This document shows positions 40,277-48,864 of a stretch of 61,234 nt of DNA, piece after piece. How positions within the stretch are numbered: position 1 is the stretch's first letter; the number at the start of each line of letters is the position of its first letter. The notes below the pieces were generated by a model. The model was given only the letters and a program-made list of their open reading frames with translations. It made no database searches and was not told the origin of the DNA. The position numbers and the translations under genes are program-made. The stretch comes from Arthrobacter sp. efr-133-R2A-120 (GTDB lineage Bacteria > Actinomycetota > Actinomycetes > Actinomycetales > Micrococcaceae): NCBI RefSeq assembly GCF_030209835.1, contig NZ_JARVRF010000052.1:1-61234 (forward strand), in the 5' to 3' direction.

Positions 40277-42367
40277 ATGTCTGAATCAACCAAGCGCAAG
40301 TTTGACTTGCTCCCCATGCTCGGCCATACGAAGGGCAAGCGCAGTCCCGTCACGTGCGCCCTGAAGTGCGACAACGCCTGCTCGGGCGAGGTGTGCAACA
40401 CGAGCTCCAACGCCTACTTCCGCGACATCGCTTCCGCAGCCGTGTCCCGCCGCGCCGCCCTGGGCTTCGGCGCCGTGGGTGCGCTCGCCGTCGTACTCGG
40501 TGGAAGCCTGTCTGGCAACCTTCCCGAAGCCGGCGGTGTTGGCCTGTCCGAGGCCGCAAAGACGGGCTTCGACAAGGCCAAGCTCAAGTTCGCGCCGATC
40601 AAGCCGGTCGACTACACCGTTGATGCCTTCACGGTGCCGGATGGTTTCGCGTGGCAGCCGATCATCCGTTGGGGCGATCCGCTCTTTGCCGACTCGCCGG
40701 CCTTCGAGCTGAACAGCCAGACCGCAGCGGCGCAGGCCCGCCAGTTCGGCTACAACAACGACTACACGGACATCATGCCCATCGCGGATTCCAAGGACCG
40801 CCGTGCCGTGCTCTTCACCAACCACGAGTACACCAACGAGAACATCATGTTCCCGGCAGATTTGGCGGCCGCGGAGGCGCGTGCGATCGGGCGGTCCGCA
40901 CACGGGCTCACGGTTGTTGAACTCGAGCGCAAGAACAAGAACAAGCCGTGGAACTACGTCAAGGGTGCGCCGCTCAACCGCCGCTTCCTGACCGACACCA
41001 CCTATGAGCTCACCGGCCCCGCCGCTGGCACGGACTTGGTCAAGACCATCGACGACCCCTCAGGCCGGAAGATCAAGGGCACCTTGGGAAACTGCTCGGG
41101 CGGGACCACCCCGTGGGGAACCATTCTCTCCGGCGAGGAAAACTTCAACGGGTACTTCGTGGCTCCCGGCACCTCGGCGGGCGACAAGCGCTACGGCCTC
41201 TCGAACAAGCCCACGGCCCGCAAATGGGAACTGGATGAGCCGCGTTTCAACACCAACAACGCCGGTTACTCCAACGAAACCAACCGCTTCGGCTGGATCG
41301 TGGAAGTCGATCCGTTCGACCCCTCCTCCACACCCAAGAAGCACTCCGCGATGGGCCGCTTCAAGCACGAGGGCGCCAACGTGATTGTTGCCGCCTCGGG
41401 CCACGTGGTGGCGTACATGGGCGACGACGAGCGCTTCGACTACCTCTACAAGTTCGTCTCCAAGGGCAAGTACATGCCCGGCGACTCGGCCGCGGCCCGC
41501 CGGAACAACATGAACCTTCTCTCCGAAGGCGACCTCTACGTGGCCAAGTTCACGGGTGACTCACCGGCGTCGGAGATCACCGGCAACGGTGCGCTTCCGT
41601 CCGACGGCGCGTTCGACGGTTCCGGCGAGTGGCTTCCTTTGGTGGTCGACGGCGCCTCCGCAGTTCCGGGCATGTCCGTCCCCGAGGTCTTGGTCTACAC
41701 CCGCATCGCCGCGGACAAGGTCGGCCCCACGAAGATGGACCGCTGCGAAGACGTCGAGCCGAACCTGGCAACCGGCAAGGTCTACGTGGTCTGCACCAAC
41801 AACTCGGACCGCGGCAAGCCCGGCAAGGAAGGCGCCACCGAGGTCAACCCGCGCACCCTCAACCGGGACGGCCACATCGTTGAAATCACCGAAACCGGCG
41901 ACCAGGCGTCCACGCGCTTCAATTGGACGCTCCTGATGGTTTGTGGAGACCCGGCCAAGAACTCCTCCACCTACTTCTCCGGCTTCCCGGCCGACAAGGT
42001 CTCGCCCATTTCCTGCCCAGACAACGTGGCCTTCGACTCCGCAGGCAACATGTGGATCGCCACGGATGGCGCGCCGTCGTCGATCGGGTATGCGGACGGC
42101 CTCTTCAAGGTCACGCTGGACGGCAGCGACCGCGGCAAGGTTGAGCAGTTCCTCGCCGTGCCGCGCGACGCCGAGACGTGCGGACCGATCGTGCACGACG
42201 ACGAGCGGACAGTATTCGTTGCAGTGCAGCACCCGGGCGAGGAAGGGACGTTCGACGCCCCGCACTCCTTCTTCCCGGATTACGTGGGAGCCGGAGCCGC
42301 CCCGGCCGCCGGCCAGGTCCGCGCCCCGCGACCTTCGATCGTGCAGGTGTTCCGCAAGGACGGCTAA
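40277..42367 (+). CDS. phoX: PhoX-family alkaline phosphatase
   Basis: 696 residues; ATG preceded by CCGGAGGT. After a Cys-containing leader (TCALKCDNACSGEVC) comes the Tat-type signal SRRAALGFGAVGALAVVLGG, so folded export is expected. The DUF839 propeller includes DIMPIADSKDRRAVLFTNHEY, GNCSGGTTPWGTILSGEENFNGYF and PDNVAFDSAGNMWIATDG. Family members are Ca/Fe-dependent phosphatases that release phosphate from organic esters. A PHO-box-like repeat precedes the gene. It sits between menC and menD without evident functional linkage. Confidence 0.82.
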   Translation: MSESTKRKFDLLPMLGHTKGKRSPVTCALKCDNACSGEVCNTSSNAYFRDIASAAVSRRAALGFGAVGALAVVLGGSLSGNLPEAGGVGLSEAAKTGFDKAKLKFAPIKPVDYTVDAFTVPDGFAWQPIIRWGDPLFADSPAFELNSQTAAAQARQFGYNNDYTDIMPIADSKDRRAVLFTNHEYTNENIMFPADLAAAEARAIGRSAHGLTVVELERKNKNKPWNYVKGAPLNRRFLTDTTYELTGPAAGTDLVKTIDDPSGRKIKGTLGNCSGGTTPWGTILSGEENFNGYFVAPGTSAGDKRYGLSNKPTARKWELDEPRFNTNNAGYSNETNRFGWIVEVDPFDPSSTPKKHSAMGRFKHEGANVIVAASGHVVAYMGDDERFDYLYKFVSKGKYMPGDSAAARRNNMNLLSEGDLYVAKFTGDSPASEITGNGALPSDGAFDGSGEWLPLVVDGASAVPGMSVPEVLVYTRIAADKVGPTKMDRCEDVEPNLATGKVYVVCTNNSDRGKPGKEGATEVNPRTLNRDGHIVEITETGDQASTRFNWTLLMVCGDPAKNSSTYFSGFPADKVSPISCPDNVAFDSAGNMWIATDGAPSSIGYADGLFKVTLDGSDRGKVEQFLAVPRDAETCGPIVHDDERTVFVAVQHPGEEGTFDAPHSFFPDYVGAGAAPAAGQVRAPRPSIVQVFRKDG

Positions 42368-42416
42368 GGCTGCTCCCTGCCTCCCCTTTCCTTTCCCTTG
42401 GCCGACGCCCCTTTCC

Positions 42417-42524
42417 CGACGCTCGCTCACGTATGTGGGTCTTTCGGGGAACGCTCGCTCACCTATGTCCCCATGGGTGAGCGAGCGTTTGGGATTTTGG
42501 CCCCATAGGCGAGCGAGCGTTTGG
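42417..42524. repeat. Family B repeats, cluster 3
   Basis: CGACGCTCGCTCACGTATG, AACGCTCGCTCACCTATG, TGGGTGAGCGAGCGTTTGG and CATAGGCGAGCGAGCGTTTGG form two inverted pairs between phoX and menD. Confidence 0.75.
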
Positions 42525-42540
42525 AGGGAGGCGCCGCTAA

Positions 42541-42546
42541 TAGACT
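42541..42546 (+). promoter_or_regulatory. -10 box TAGACT for leaderless menD
   Basis: TAGACT, 6 nt (GGTGCG), then the GTG start at 42553. Confidence 0.55.
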
Positions 42547-42552
42547 GGTGCG

Positions 42553-44262
42553 GTGACTTCGCAAGGCTCCCTGAGCTCCCTCGCCGCTGCCCGGATCGCT
42601 GTTAAGGCGCTGCTCGACGGCGGTGTGCGGCACGTGGTGGTCTCTCCCGGTTCGCGCTCGGCACCCATGGCGTACGCGCTGGCCGAGGCCGAAGCGGCCG
42701 GGAACGTCCGGCTCCTGGTCCGGATCGACGAACGCTCTGCCGGTTTCACGGCCCTCGGCTTGGCGTTGTCGACGGGCGCCCCGGCGGCGGTTCTGACCAC
42801 CTCGGGCACCGCCGTCGGGAATCTTTTGCCTGCGGTCATGGAGGCCAACCACGCCGCCGTGCCGCTAGTGGTCCTTTCGGCTGATCGCCCTGCCGAACTA
42901 CACGGGACCGGCGCCAACCAAACCACCATCCAACTGGACCTCTTCGGCGAACACGTTCGCTTCGCCGTCGATATTGCCGCGGGCAGCAACCCGAAGAGGG
43001 CCGTCGAGACTGCCATCTATGCGGCAACCGGCGCCCTCGAGGACACGCCTCCCGGGCCGGTGCAGCTCAACCTGGCGTTCCGCGAGCCGCTGGTTCCGGA
43101 GCCGGGCGAGGCGCTGCCCGCCACCAAGGGCCACGGAGTTTTCCACTTCGACTCGGGCCCCCAACCACTGAGCATGCCCCCCGCTTCTGCCGGACTGACG
43201 CAACGGCGGACGGTGGTTTTGGCGGGGCACGACGCCGGTCCGGTCGCCGAGGCGTTCGCCCGCGCCCACGGGCTTCCGCTGCTGGCCGAGCCCTCCTCCA
43301 ACGCGCGTTTCGGTCCCAACGCCGTCGGGCCGTATCGCCTCATGCTGGACAACTTCGGGCCTGGGTCTGCGCTGCCGATCGAGCGGGTGATGGTTTTCGG
43401 ACGGCCAACGCTGTCCAGGCCCGTCGCCGCCCTGCTGGCCCGCAACGACCTCCCCGCCGCCATGTACGAGCCCGTTCCGGTGGCCTGGTACGAGCACGGC
43501 CGGCGTCGCGAGGAACGCTTCGAGTCTTTGACTGAACTGGCCGGTTTTGCGGGCCGTGGCTCGGATGAGTGGCTCGACGCCTGGCTCCTGGCCGGAGCCG
43601 CGGCCCAACACGCGCTCGACGGCGTCCTTGAGGCCGAGCCTGCAGCCAACGGACCCGCCGTAGGGGCCACGGTTTGGAAACATGCACGCGGGCAGCTGGT
43701 CCTCGGTTCCTCCAACGGCATCCGCGACGTAGACCTCGCCGGACAGCCAGGCCCCGAGCCCCTCGTCACAGTATTCGCGAACCGCGGCCTCGCCGGCATT
43801 GACGGCACCATCTCCACGGCAACGGGAATCGCCCTCGGCGCTGGCCGCGAAACCACCCTCCTCCTGGGCGACGTCACCTTCCTGCACGACGCCGGCGGCC
43901 TGTTCCTCGGAGCCGGCGAACCCGGGCCGGACTTGCGCATCGTGGTCCTCAACGACGCCGGCGGGGGCATTTTCGGCCTCCTTGAGCACGGCAAGGTGGA
44001 GGACGACGGCGGCTACGGCACCGCCGTCGAGCGCCTCTTCGGCACCCCGCACAGCGTGGACATTTCAGCGCTGGCCGCGGCATACGGCGTCGGGCACACT
44101 TTGGTGCGTACGACGGCGGAGCTCGCCACCGTGCTTGCCTCGCCTTTGAAGGGGCGCAGCATTGTCGAGGTACGCACGGACCGTTCCGACTTGCGTCCGC
44201 TGCACGCGCGCATCAAGGTCGCAGTGGCCGCGGCAGTGTCCCAGGTGCTGCTCGGGGCGTAG
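42553..44262 (+). CDS. menD: SEPHCHC synthase (menaquinone)
   Basis: 569 residues from a GTG. Thiamine-diphosphate enzyme architecture: the N-terminal domain has VVSPGSRSAPMAYALAEA and IDERSAGFTALGLALSTG, followed by TTSGTAVGNLLPAVMEA. The C-terminal cofactor domain has GNxGLAGIDGTIST-type residues (ANRGLAGIDGTISTATG) and LGDVTFLHDAGGL. It joins isochorismate and 2-oxoglutarate to give SEPHCHC. The promoter is leaderless. Downstream are a tandem repeat and a long hairpin against the convergent ABC operon. Confidence 0.93.
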   Translation: MTSQGSLSSLAAARIAVKALLDGGVRHVVVSPGSRSAPMAYALAEAEAAGNVRLLVRIDERSAGFTALGLALSTGAPAAVLTTSGTAVGNLLPAVMEANHAAVPLVVLSADRPAELHGTGANQTTIQLDLFGEHVRFAVDIAAGSNPKRAVETAIYAATGALEDTPPGPVQLNLAFREPLVPEPGEALPATKGHGVFHFDSGPQPLSMPPASAGLTQRRTVVLAGHDAGPVAEAFARAHGLPLLAEPSSNARFGPNAVGPYRLMLDNFGPGSALPIERVMVFGRPTLSRPVAALLARNDLPAAMYEPVPVAWYEHGRRREERFESLTELAGFAGRGSDEWLDAWLLAGAAAQHALDGVLEAEPAANGPAVGATVWKHARGQLVLGSSNGIRDVDLAGQPGPEPLVTVFANRGLAGIDGTISTATGIALGAGRETTLLLGDVTFLHDAGGLFLGAGEPGPDLRIVVLNDAGGGIFGLLEHGKVEDDGGYGTAVERLFGTPHSVDISALAAAYGVGHTLVRTTAELATVLASPLKGRSIVEVRTDRSDLRPLHARIKVAVAAAVSQVLLGA

Positions 44263-44269
44263 GTGTCGC

Positions 44270-44326
44270 CTCGCGACGCGCAAACTGGCTCGCGACGCGC
44301 AATCTGGCTGGCGACGCGGAAATGCC
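44270..44326 (+). repeat. Three 19-bp tandem repeats
   Basis: CTCGCGACGCGCAAACTGG, CTCGCGACGCGCAATCTGG and CTGGCGACGCGGAAATGCC lie head to tail directly after menD. The third unit forms one arm of the hairpin at 44311-44372. Confidence 0.8.
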
Positions 44327-44372
44327 CTGACGAGGCTGGATTTCCAGCCGCGTCAGGGCATTTGCGCGTCGC
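44311..44372. terminator. Nested hairpin between menD and the ABC operon
   Basis: Outer arms GCGACGCG and its complement, a perfect 13-bp middle stem (44320-44332 with 44351-44363; AAATGCCCTGACG) and an inner GGCTGG/CCAGCC stem are stacked between convergent genes. Probably a bidirectional terminator. Confidence 0.75.
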
Positions 44373-44386
44373 AGGTGCAGCAGGAA

Positions 44387-45163
44387 CTACAGCACCCGGC
44401 TGAGGAATTCCTTCGTGCGGGCGTGCTGCGGGTTGGCGATGATTTCGCGGGGGTCACCGGATTCCACCACCACACCTCCGTCCATGAAGGTCAGGCGGTC
44501 GCCGACTTCGCGGGCAAAGCCGATCTCGTGGGTCACCACGATCATGGTCATGCCGGACTTGGCCAGATCCTTCATCACGTTGAGCACATCGCCCACGAGT
44601 TCGGGGTCAAGTGCGGAGGTGGGCTCGTCGAAGAGCATCAGCTCCGGTTCCATGGCCAGGGCCCGGGCGATCGCGACGCGTTGCTGCTGGCCGCCGGAAA
44701 GCTGGGCCGGGTAGTGGTTGGCGCGGTCGGCCAGGCCCACCCGGTCCAACAATTCGAGGGCGGCCTTCTTGGCGTCGCTCTTGGATTTGCCCTTGACCTG
44801 CACGGGCGCTTCCATGACGTTGTACAGGGCGGTCTTGTGCGGGAACAGGTTGAAGCGTTGGAATACCATGCCGATTTCCCGGCGCTGCGCGGCGATTTCC
44901 CTGACCTTCAGGTCGTGGAGGCGCCCGTTGACTTCGCGGTAGCCGATCAGTTGGTCGCCCACGGAGATGCGGCCGGCGCTGATGGTTTCCAGCAGGTTCA
45001 CGCAGCGGAGCATCGTGGACTTGCCCGAACCTGACGGGCCGATGACAACGGACACTTCGCCCTGGTTGACCGTCAGGTCGATGCCGCGAAGCACATGGTG
45101 GGGGCCGAAGTACTTGTGGAGGCCTTCGATCCGCACCAGCGGTTTCTGGGTGGTGATCGTCAT
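44387..45163 (-). CDS. Amino-acid ABC transporter ATP-binding protein
   Basis: 258 residues with Walker A GPSGSGKST, Q-loop VFQRFNLFPHKT, signature LSGGQQQR, Walker B LMLFDEPTSALDPE and the switch histidine in VVTHE. It matches the GlnQ/HisP polar amino-acid type. The start overlaps the permease stop by ATGA, and the three genes (binding protein, permease, ATPase) form one minus-strand operon. Substrate probably a polar amino acid; not resolved. Confidence 0.9.
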   Translation of the reverse strand: MTITTQKPLVRIEGLHKYFGPHHVLRGIDLTVNQGEVSVVIGPSGSGKSTMLRCVNLLETISAGRISVGDQLIGYREVNGRLHDLKVREIAAQRREIGMVFQRFNLFPHKTALYNVMEAPVQVKGKSKSDAKKAALELLDRVGLADRANHYPAQLSGGQQQRVAIARALAMEPELMLFDEPTSALDPELVGDVLNVMKDLAKSGMTMIVVTHEIGFAREVGDRLTFMDGGVVVESGDPREIIANPQHARTKEFLSRVL

Positions 45164-46173
45164 TTTGCCTCATCCTCCGGGAAGTCCATCTTCAAGGACG
45201 GCTCTGCTTCTGCGCTTGGCGCCACCGCCGCGGCAGCTTTGGCAGCCGCCGGGTTGATGACCGCCGGCGCGAGGTTGGTGTCAACGCCTTTGCCGTAGTA
45301 GGCCTCGATGTAATGCTGGCCGACCATGAGAAGACTGGTAATGACCAGGTACCAGATGGCTGCGACGATCAGTAGCGGCACGGGAAGGTAGATCCGGTTG
45401 GCCAAGGCGTTGGTCGCGAAGGTCAGGTCCAAGGTGAACGGGACTGCCAAAACCAGGGAGGTGGTCTTCAGCATGCCGATGGTTTCATTGCCGGTGGGCG
45501 GGACGATGATGCGCATGGCCTGCGGCAGGATGATCCGCCACATGATCTTGCCCTTGCCCATGCCCAGGGCTTCGGCGGCTTCCGTCTGGCCCTTGTCCAC
45601 GGACTTCAGGCCGGCGCGGAAGATCTCGGCCAAGTAGGCCGATTCGTTGAGGCCCAGGCCTAGGATCGCCGCAACAAGAGCCGTAATGACTGTGCTCGTG
45701 TCCACGCTGAACAATTCCGGGCCGAATGGCACTCCGGCGCTGATCTTTGGATAGAGGACGGCGATCAGGCCCCAGAAGACCAACTGGGTGTAGACCGGGG
45801 TGCCGCGGAAGAACCACACCCAGACCCAGCTTGTGTAGCGAAGAACCGGGTTGTCCGACTGGCGCATCACGGCAAGCAGGATGGCCAGGACAATCGCAAT
45901 GGCCATCGAAGCGACAGTCAGGAGCAACGTCCAGCCAACGCCCTGGACCACCTTTACGTCCAGGATGTAGGTGCCCACAACGTCCCAACGGAAGTTGTGG
46001 TTCGTGATCACGCTCTGCACCATCAGCGCTAGTACGCCAACGATGACGATGGCGCTGATCCAGCGGCCGGGGTGCCTGACCGGCACCGCATCGTTCAGCA
46101 CGGGCGCTGCGTGGCCTGGTTGATGATGATCCATCTGTGCACCTGATTTGTTATCGGTGGCGGGAATACTCAA
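45160..46173 (-). CDS. Amino-acid ABC transporter permease
   Basis: 337 residues. The core has five membrane helices typical of the HisM/GlnP type and the loop EAAEALGMGKGKIMWRIILPQA. About 40 extra residues precede the first helix. The C-terminus carries a 40-residue Ala/Pro-rich cytoplasmic extension (PAAAKAAAAVAPSAEAEP and more) that is unusual for this family. ATGA overlaps link it to both neighbours. One permease probably works as a homodimer. Confidence 0.88.
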   Translation of the reverse strand: MSIPATDNKSGAQMDHHQPGHAAPVLNDAVPVRHPGRWISAIVIVGVLALMVQSVITNHNFRWDVVGTYILDVKVVQGVGWTLLLTVASMAIAIVLAILLAVMRQSDNPVLRYTSWVWVWFFRGTPVYTQLVFWGLIAVLYPKISAGVPFGPELFSVDTSTVITALVAAILGLGLNESAYLAEIFRAGLKSVDKGQTEAAEALGMGKGKIMWRIILPQAMRIIVPPTGNETIGMLKTTSLVLAVPFTLDLTFATNALANRIYLPVPLLIVAAIWYLVITSLLMVGQHYIEAYYGKGVDTNLAPAVINPAAAKAAAAVAPSAEAEPSLKMDFPEDEAK

Positions 46174-47123
46174 GACTTGACCGCCGGGTTGACCTCGGAC
46201 TTGGTGATGGCGCCTTCGGCGTTGCCCCAGCCGGTGAGGATCTTCTTGTAGGAACCGTCAGACATGAGCTTGGTCAGCGTCTTCTGGATGACATCGGCGA
46301 GGGCAGTGTCCGACTTGGCAACGGCGATGCCCTGGGGAGCGGCGTCGTAAACGTCGCCGAGCCTCTCAAGCTGGCCGTTGGTCTGGGTCAGGGCGTAACC
46401 GATGATGGGGGAGTCGGCTGCCATGGCGTCGATGCTGCCATTGACGAGCCGGGTGGTGACGTCGGTCTGGTTCTTCAGAGTCACGATGTTGATCGGCTGC
46501 TTGCCGTCAGCTGCGCACTTCTTGTTGCGGCCGGAGAGGTCCGGGTCTTCCTGGACGGTGCCGGTCTGCACGCCGATGGACTTGCCGCAGACGTCATCCA
46601 GGGAGAACTTCTTCGGGTTGCCCTTCTGCACGGCCCAAGCGGTACCGGCGTTGAAGTAGCTGACCATATTAACGGCGCCGAGACGCTCGGGGTTGATGGT
46701 GAACGACGAGATGCCCAGATCGTACTTGGGGCCGAGGGCGGGAAGGATGCCCGTGAATTCGGCGGTCTGCACCTGGACCTTCAGGCCAAGGGTTGCACCG
46801 ATCGCCTTGGCGATGTCGACGTCGTAACCTACCGGGGTCTGGCCGTCGGTTCCGAGGAATTCCGCAGGAGCGTAGGTCGTGTCCGAGCCGACGGTCAGCG
46901 TGCCCTTGGACTTGATGGCCGCGGGGACCATTGCAGCGAGGGTGTCGTCCTTGGTGATGGTGCTGGGGTCAAAGCTTGCATTGGCACTGCCAGAAGGCGA
47001 GGCGGCACTCGACGGGCCCGCCTCTGAGGCGTTGGTGCAGGCAGTCAGTGCCAAGGCGCCGATTGCGATGATGGTTGCAGCCTTGAGCGTCGAACTGACC
47101 GGAAGCGAACGGAATTTCTGCAT
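46170..47123 (-). CDS. Amino-acid ABC transporter substrate-binding lipoprotein
   Basis: 317 residues from the ATG at 47123. The longer frame starts inside the promoter region. Lipobox ALTAC, then a Ser/Ala linker. The family 3 binding domain begins KSKGTLTVGSDTTYAPAEF and includes GYDVDIAKAIGATLGLKVQ and GKSIGVQTGTVQEDPDL. Conserved Arg in DVTTRLVNGSIDAM is not in the classical substrate-binding position, so the ligand is uncertain. First gene of its operon; TACACT at 47168-47173 on the minus strand is a plausible -10 box. Confidence 0.88.
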   Translation of the reverse strand: MQKFRSLPVSSTLKAATIIAIGALALTACTNASEAGPSSAASPSGSANASFDPSTITKDDTLAAMVPAAIKSKGTLTVGSDTTYAPAEFLGTDGQTPVGYDVDIAKAIGATLGLKVQVQTAEFTGILPALGPKYDLGISSFTINPERLGAVNMVSYFNAGTAWAVQKGNPKKFSLDDVCGKSIGVQTGTVQEDPDLSGRNKKCAADGKQPINIVTLKNQTDVTTRLVNGSIDAMAADSPIIGYALTQTNGQLERLGDVYDAAPQGIAVAKSDTALADVIQKTLTKLMSDGSYKKILTGWGNAEGAITKSEVNPAVKS

Positions 47124-47323
47124 TTTCTTACCTTTTGTTGCAGTGGATGCGAAACTAATCGGTTCATAGTGTAGCGCCGAACATGAGATGTGCGTCACAG
47201 AAAACTAAGTTTTACTATTGGATAACCTACCAAGTAAAAAATCAAGACCCCCAACGTGGCTATTGTCTCGCACCCCAGACAGTTGGGAGGGTAGGTTTCG
47301 ATCGGAATCTGTGGGTTTGGGGC

Positions 47324-48736
47324 TTAGTTGCTGATCCCCAGCGACTCGAGCATCGGCCGGAATTTTGCCCAGGTCTCGGCCAGTTCGGCGTCGGGAACGG
47401 AGCCTTCCACGATCCCGCAGCCCGCGTAGAGGCGCACCGTCGTAGGACTCTCGATGATCGCGCCGCGCAGTGCGATGCCCCACTCACCGTTCCCCGCGGC
47501 GTCGAGCCACCCGACCGGTCCGGCGTATGGCCCCCGATCCATGTGCTCAAGCTCCCGGATCAGTTCCCCGGCAACCAAAGTAGGTGTGCCACACACGGCG
47601 GCCGTGGGGTGGAGCGCGTTGATCAGGGCCAAACACGTAGGGACATGTCCCTCTATATCGGCGAGCTCGGCCTTCACATCCGATGCCAGGTGCCACACAT
47701 TGGGCAGTTCCAGGATGAACGGTTCGCTGTGGGCGTTCATGGCCTCGGAGAAGGGCGCGAGCTGGGTGGTCAGCGATTGGATGGCGATCTCGTGCTCGTG
47801 CCGTTGTTTCTCCGAGCCGGCCAGCACGCGTTCGGCGTATTCCAAGGGGGAGCCGTCCACGCCCTCGGCGTCGCGACGGTCCAGCGTCCCGGCCAGGACC
47901 CGCGCCTGTGCTGTGCGGCCCTCCACCTGGATGAGCATTTCCGGCGTCGCGCCCACCAAGCCGTCGACGCCGTAGGTCCAGCATTCGCGGTAACGGCTGG
48001 CCAGCTGCTGCAGCACTTTGGCGGCGTTGACGCCGTCGGGCAGCGTCGCTACGACGTCGCGCGCCAGGACCAGCTTCTCGAGCTTTCCGGTCCGGATTTC
48101 CGCGACGCCGTCGGCCACGGCCTGCTTCCACGCGGTTTCGCTCAGCGAGCCGCTCTCCAGCGTGACCTTCCCGTCCCCCAACTGGCTCGCACTTGTTGTC
48201 GTTATGGGCCCTCTAAACGACAACAACTGCGAGTTAGTTGGGTGCCCGACGCCGGAGCCTCCGGCCGCCGTAAGCTCACCGGCCGCTGACTCGCGTTCCT
48301 CCGGCTCGGGGCTAAGCCAGCCCGCCAGGGCGGCAAGGGCGCCCGCCTCGGTGAGTTCGACGTCGTCGAGCGTCAACTGGGTGAGCCAGGACTGCCCATC
48401 CCGGATCCCGACAACGATTTCCGGAAGGATCAAGCGGGATTCAAAATCGGACGTCTTGGAGAAGGCAAAGGAGCCAAATGCAACAGGGCCGGTGCCGGGG
48501 ATCTCCAAGGGATCCGTGACGTCGGCCTCGATGACGAGGTGGCGCCACCAAATGTCGGCCTCGAGAAAGCGATCGGGCCCGGAAGCGGTGAAGCGCGCGA
48601 GTTCGCCGAAGCCCACCAGTCCGTTCTCTCGGCGGGACCAGCACAGGACGTCGTCCCGGACCAGAAACGACGGCAGCCCCCCGGAGGATGAATCAACATC
48701 GAGGGGGACTGTCAAGGTGCGGAGCGTACTCGTCAT
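47324..48736 (-). CDS. menF: Isochorismate synthase with in-frame palindromic insert
   Basis: 470 residues of the chorismate-utilising family: LEKLVLARDVVATLPDG, VGATPEMLIQVEG, AGTLDRRDAEG, HEIAIQSLTTQLAPF, LHPTAAVCGTP and GPYAGPVGWLDAAGNGEW. It makes isochorismate for MenD. Residues 165-188, starting HPTNSQLLSF and ending TTTSASQLGDG, are encoded by a repeat that also occurs outside genes at 14951 and 52219. They sit between the N-terminal domain and the catalytic half, where a loop could tolerate them. Divergent from menG across a 128-bp promoter region. Confidence 0.9.
   Translation of the reverse strand: MTSTLRTLTVPLDVDSSSGGLPSFLVRDDVLCWSRRENGLVGFGELARFTASGPDRFLEADIWWRHLVIEADVTDPLEIPGTGPVAFGSFAFSKTSDFESRLILPEIVVGIRDGQSWLTQLTLDDVELTEAGALAALAGWLSPEPEERESAAGELTAAGGSGVGHPTNSQLLSFRGPITTTSASQLGDGKVTLESGSLSETAWKQAVADGVAEIRTGKLEKLVLARDVVATLPDGVNAAKVLQQLASRYRECWTYGVDGLVGATPEMLIQVEGRTAQARVLAGTLDRRDAEGVDGSPLEYAERVLAGSEKQRHEHEIAIQSLTTQLAPFSEAMNAHSEPFILELPNVWHLASDVKAELADIEGHVPTCLALINALHPTAAVCGTPTLVAGELIRELEHMDRGPYAGPVGWLDAAGNGEWGIALRGAIIESPTTVRLYAGCGIVEGSVPDAELAETWAKFRPMLESLGISN
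48176..48244. repeat. REP-like palindrome, family A, copy 2, inside menF
   Basis: Arms 48176-48203 (starts CCCCAACTGGCTCGCA, ends TTGTTGTCGTT) and 48216-48244 (starts AACGACAACAACTGCGAG, ends AGTTGGGTG) are inverted copies around a 12-bp loop. The element is read through in frame by menF. Confidence 0.9.
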
Positions 48737-48864
48737 GATGGAACAACATTACTCCCGCGGGCAACGGTAGCCGCGCTGGCCGGAACGGGAACCCGGAGCG
48801 CGAACCCGGGCCGGACCGGAGCGCCCCGAAAGTTCTTCCCAAATTTGTCTGAGACAATTGCAGG

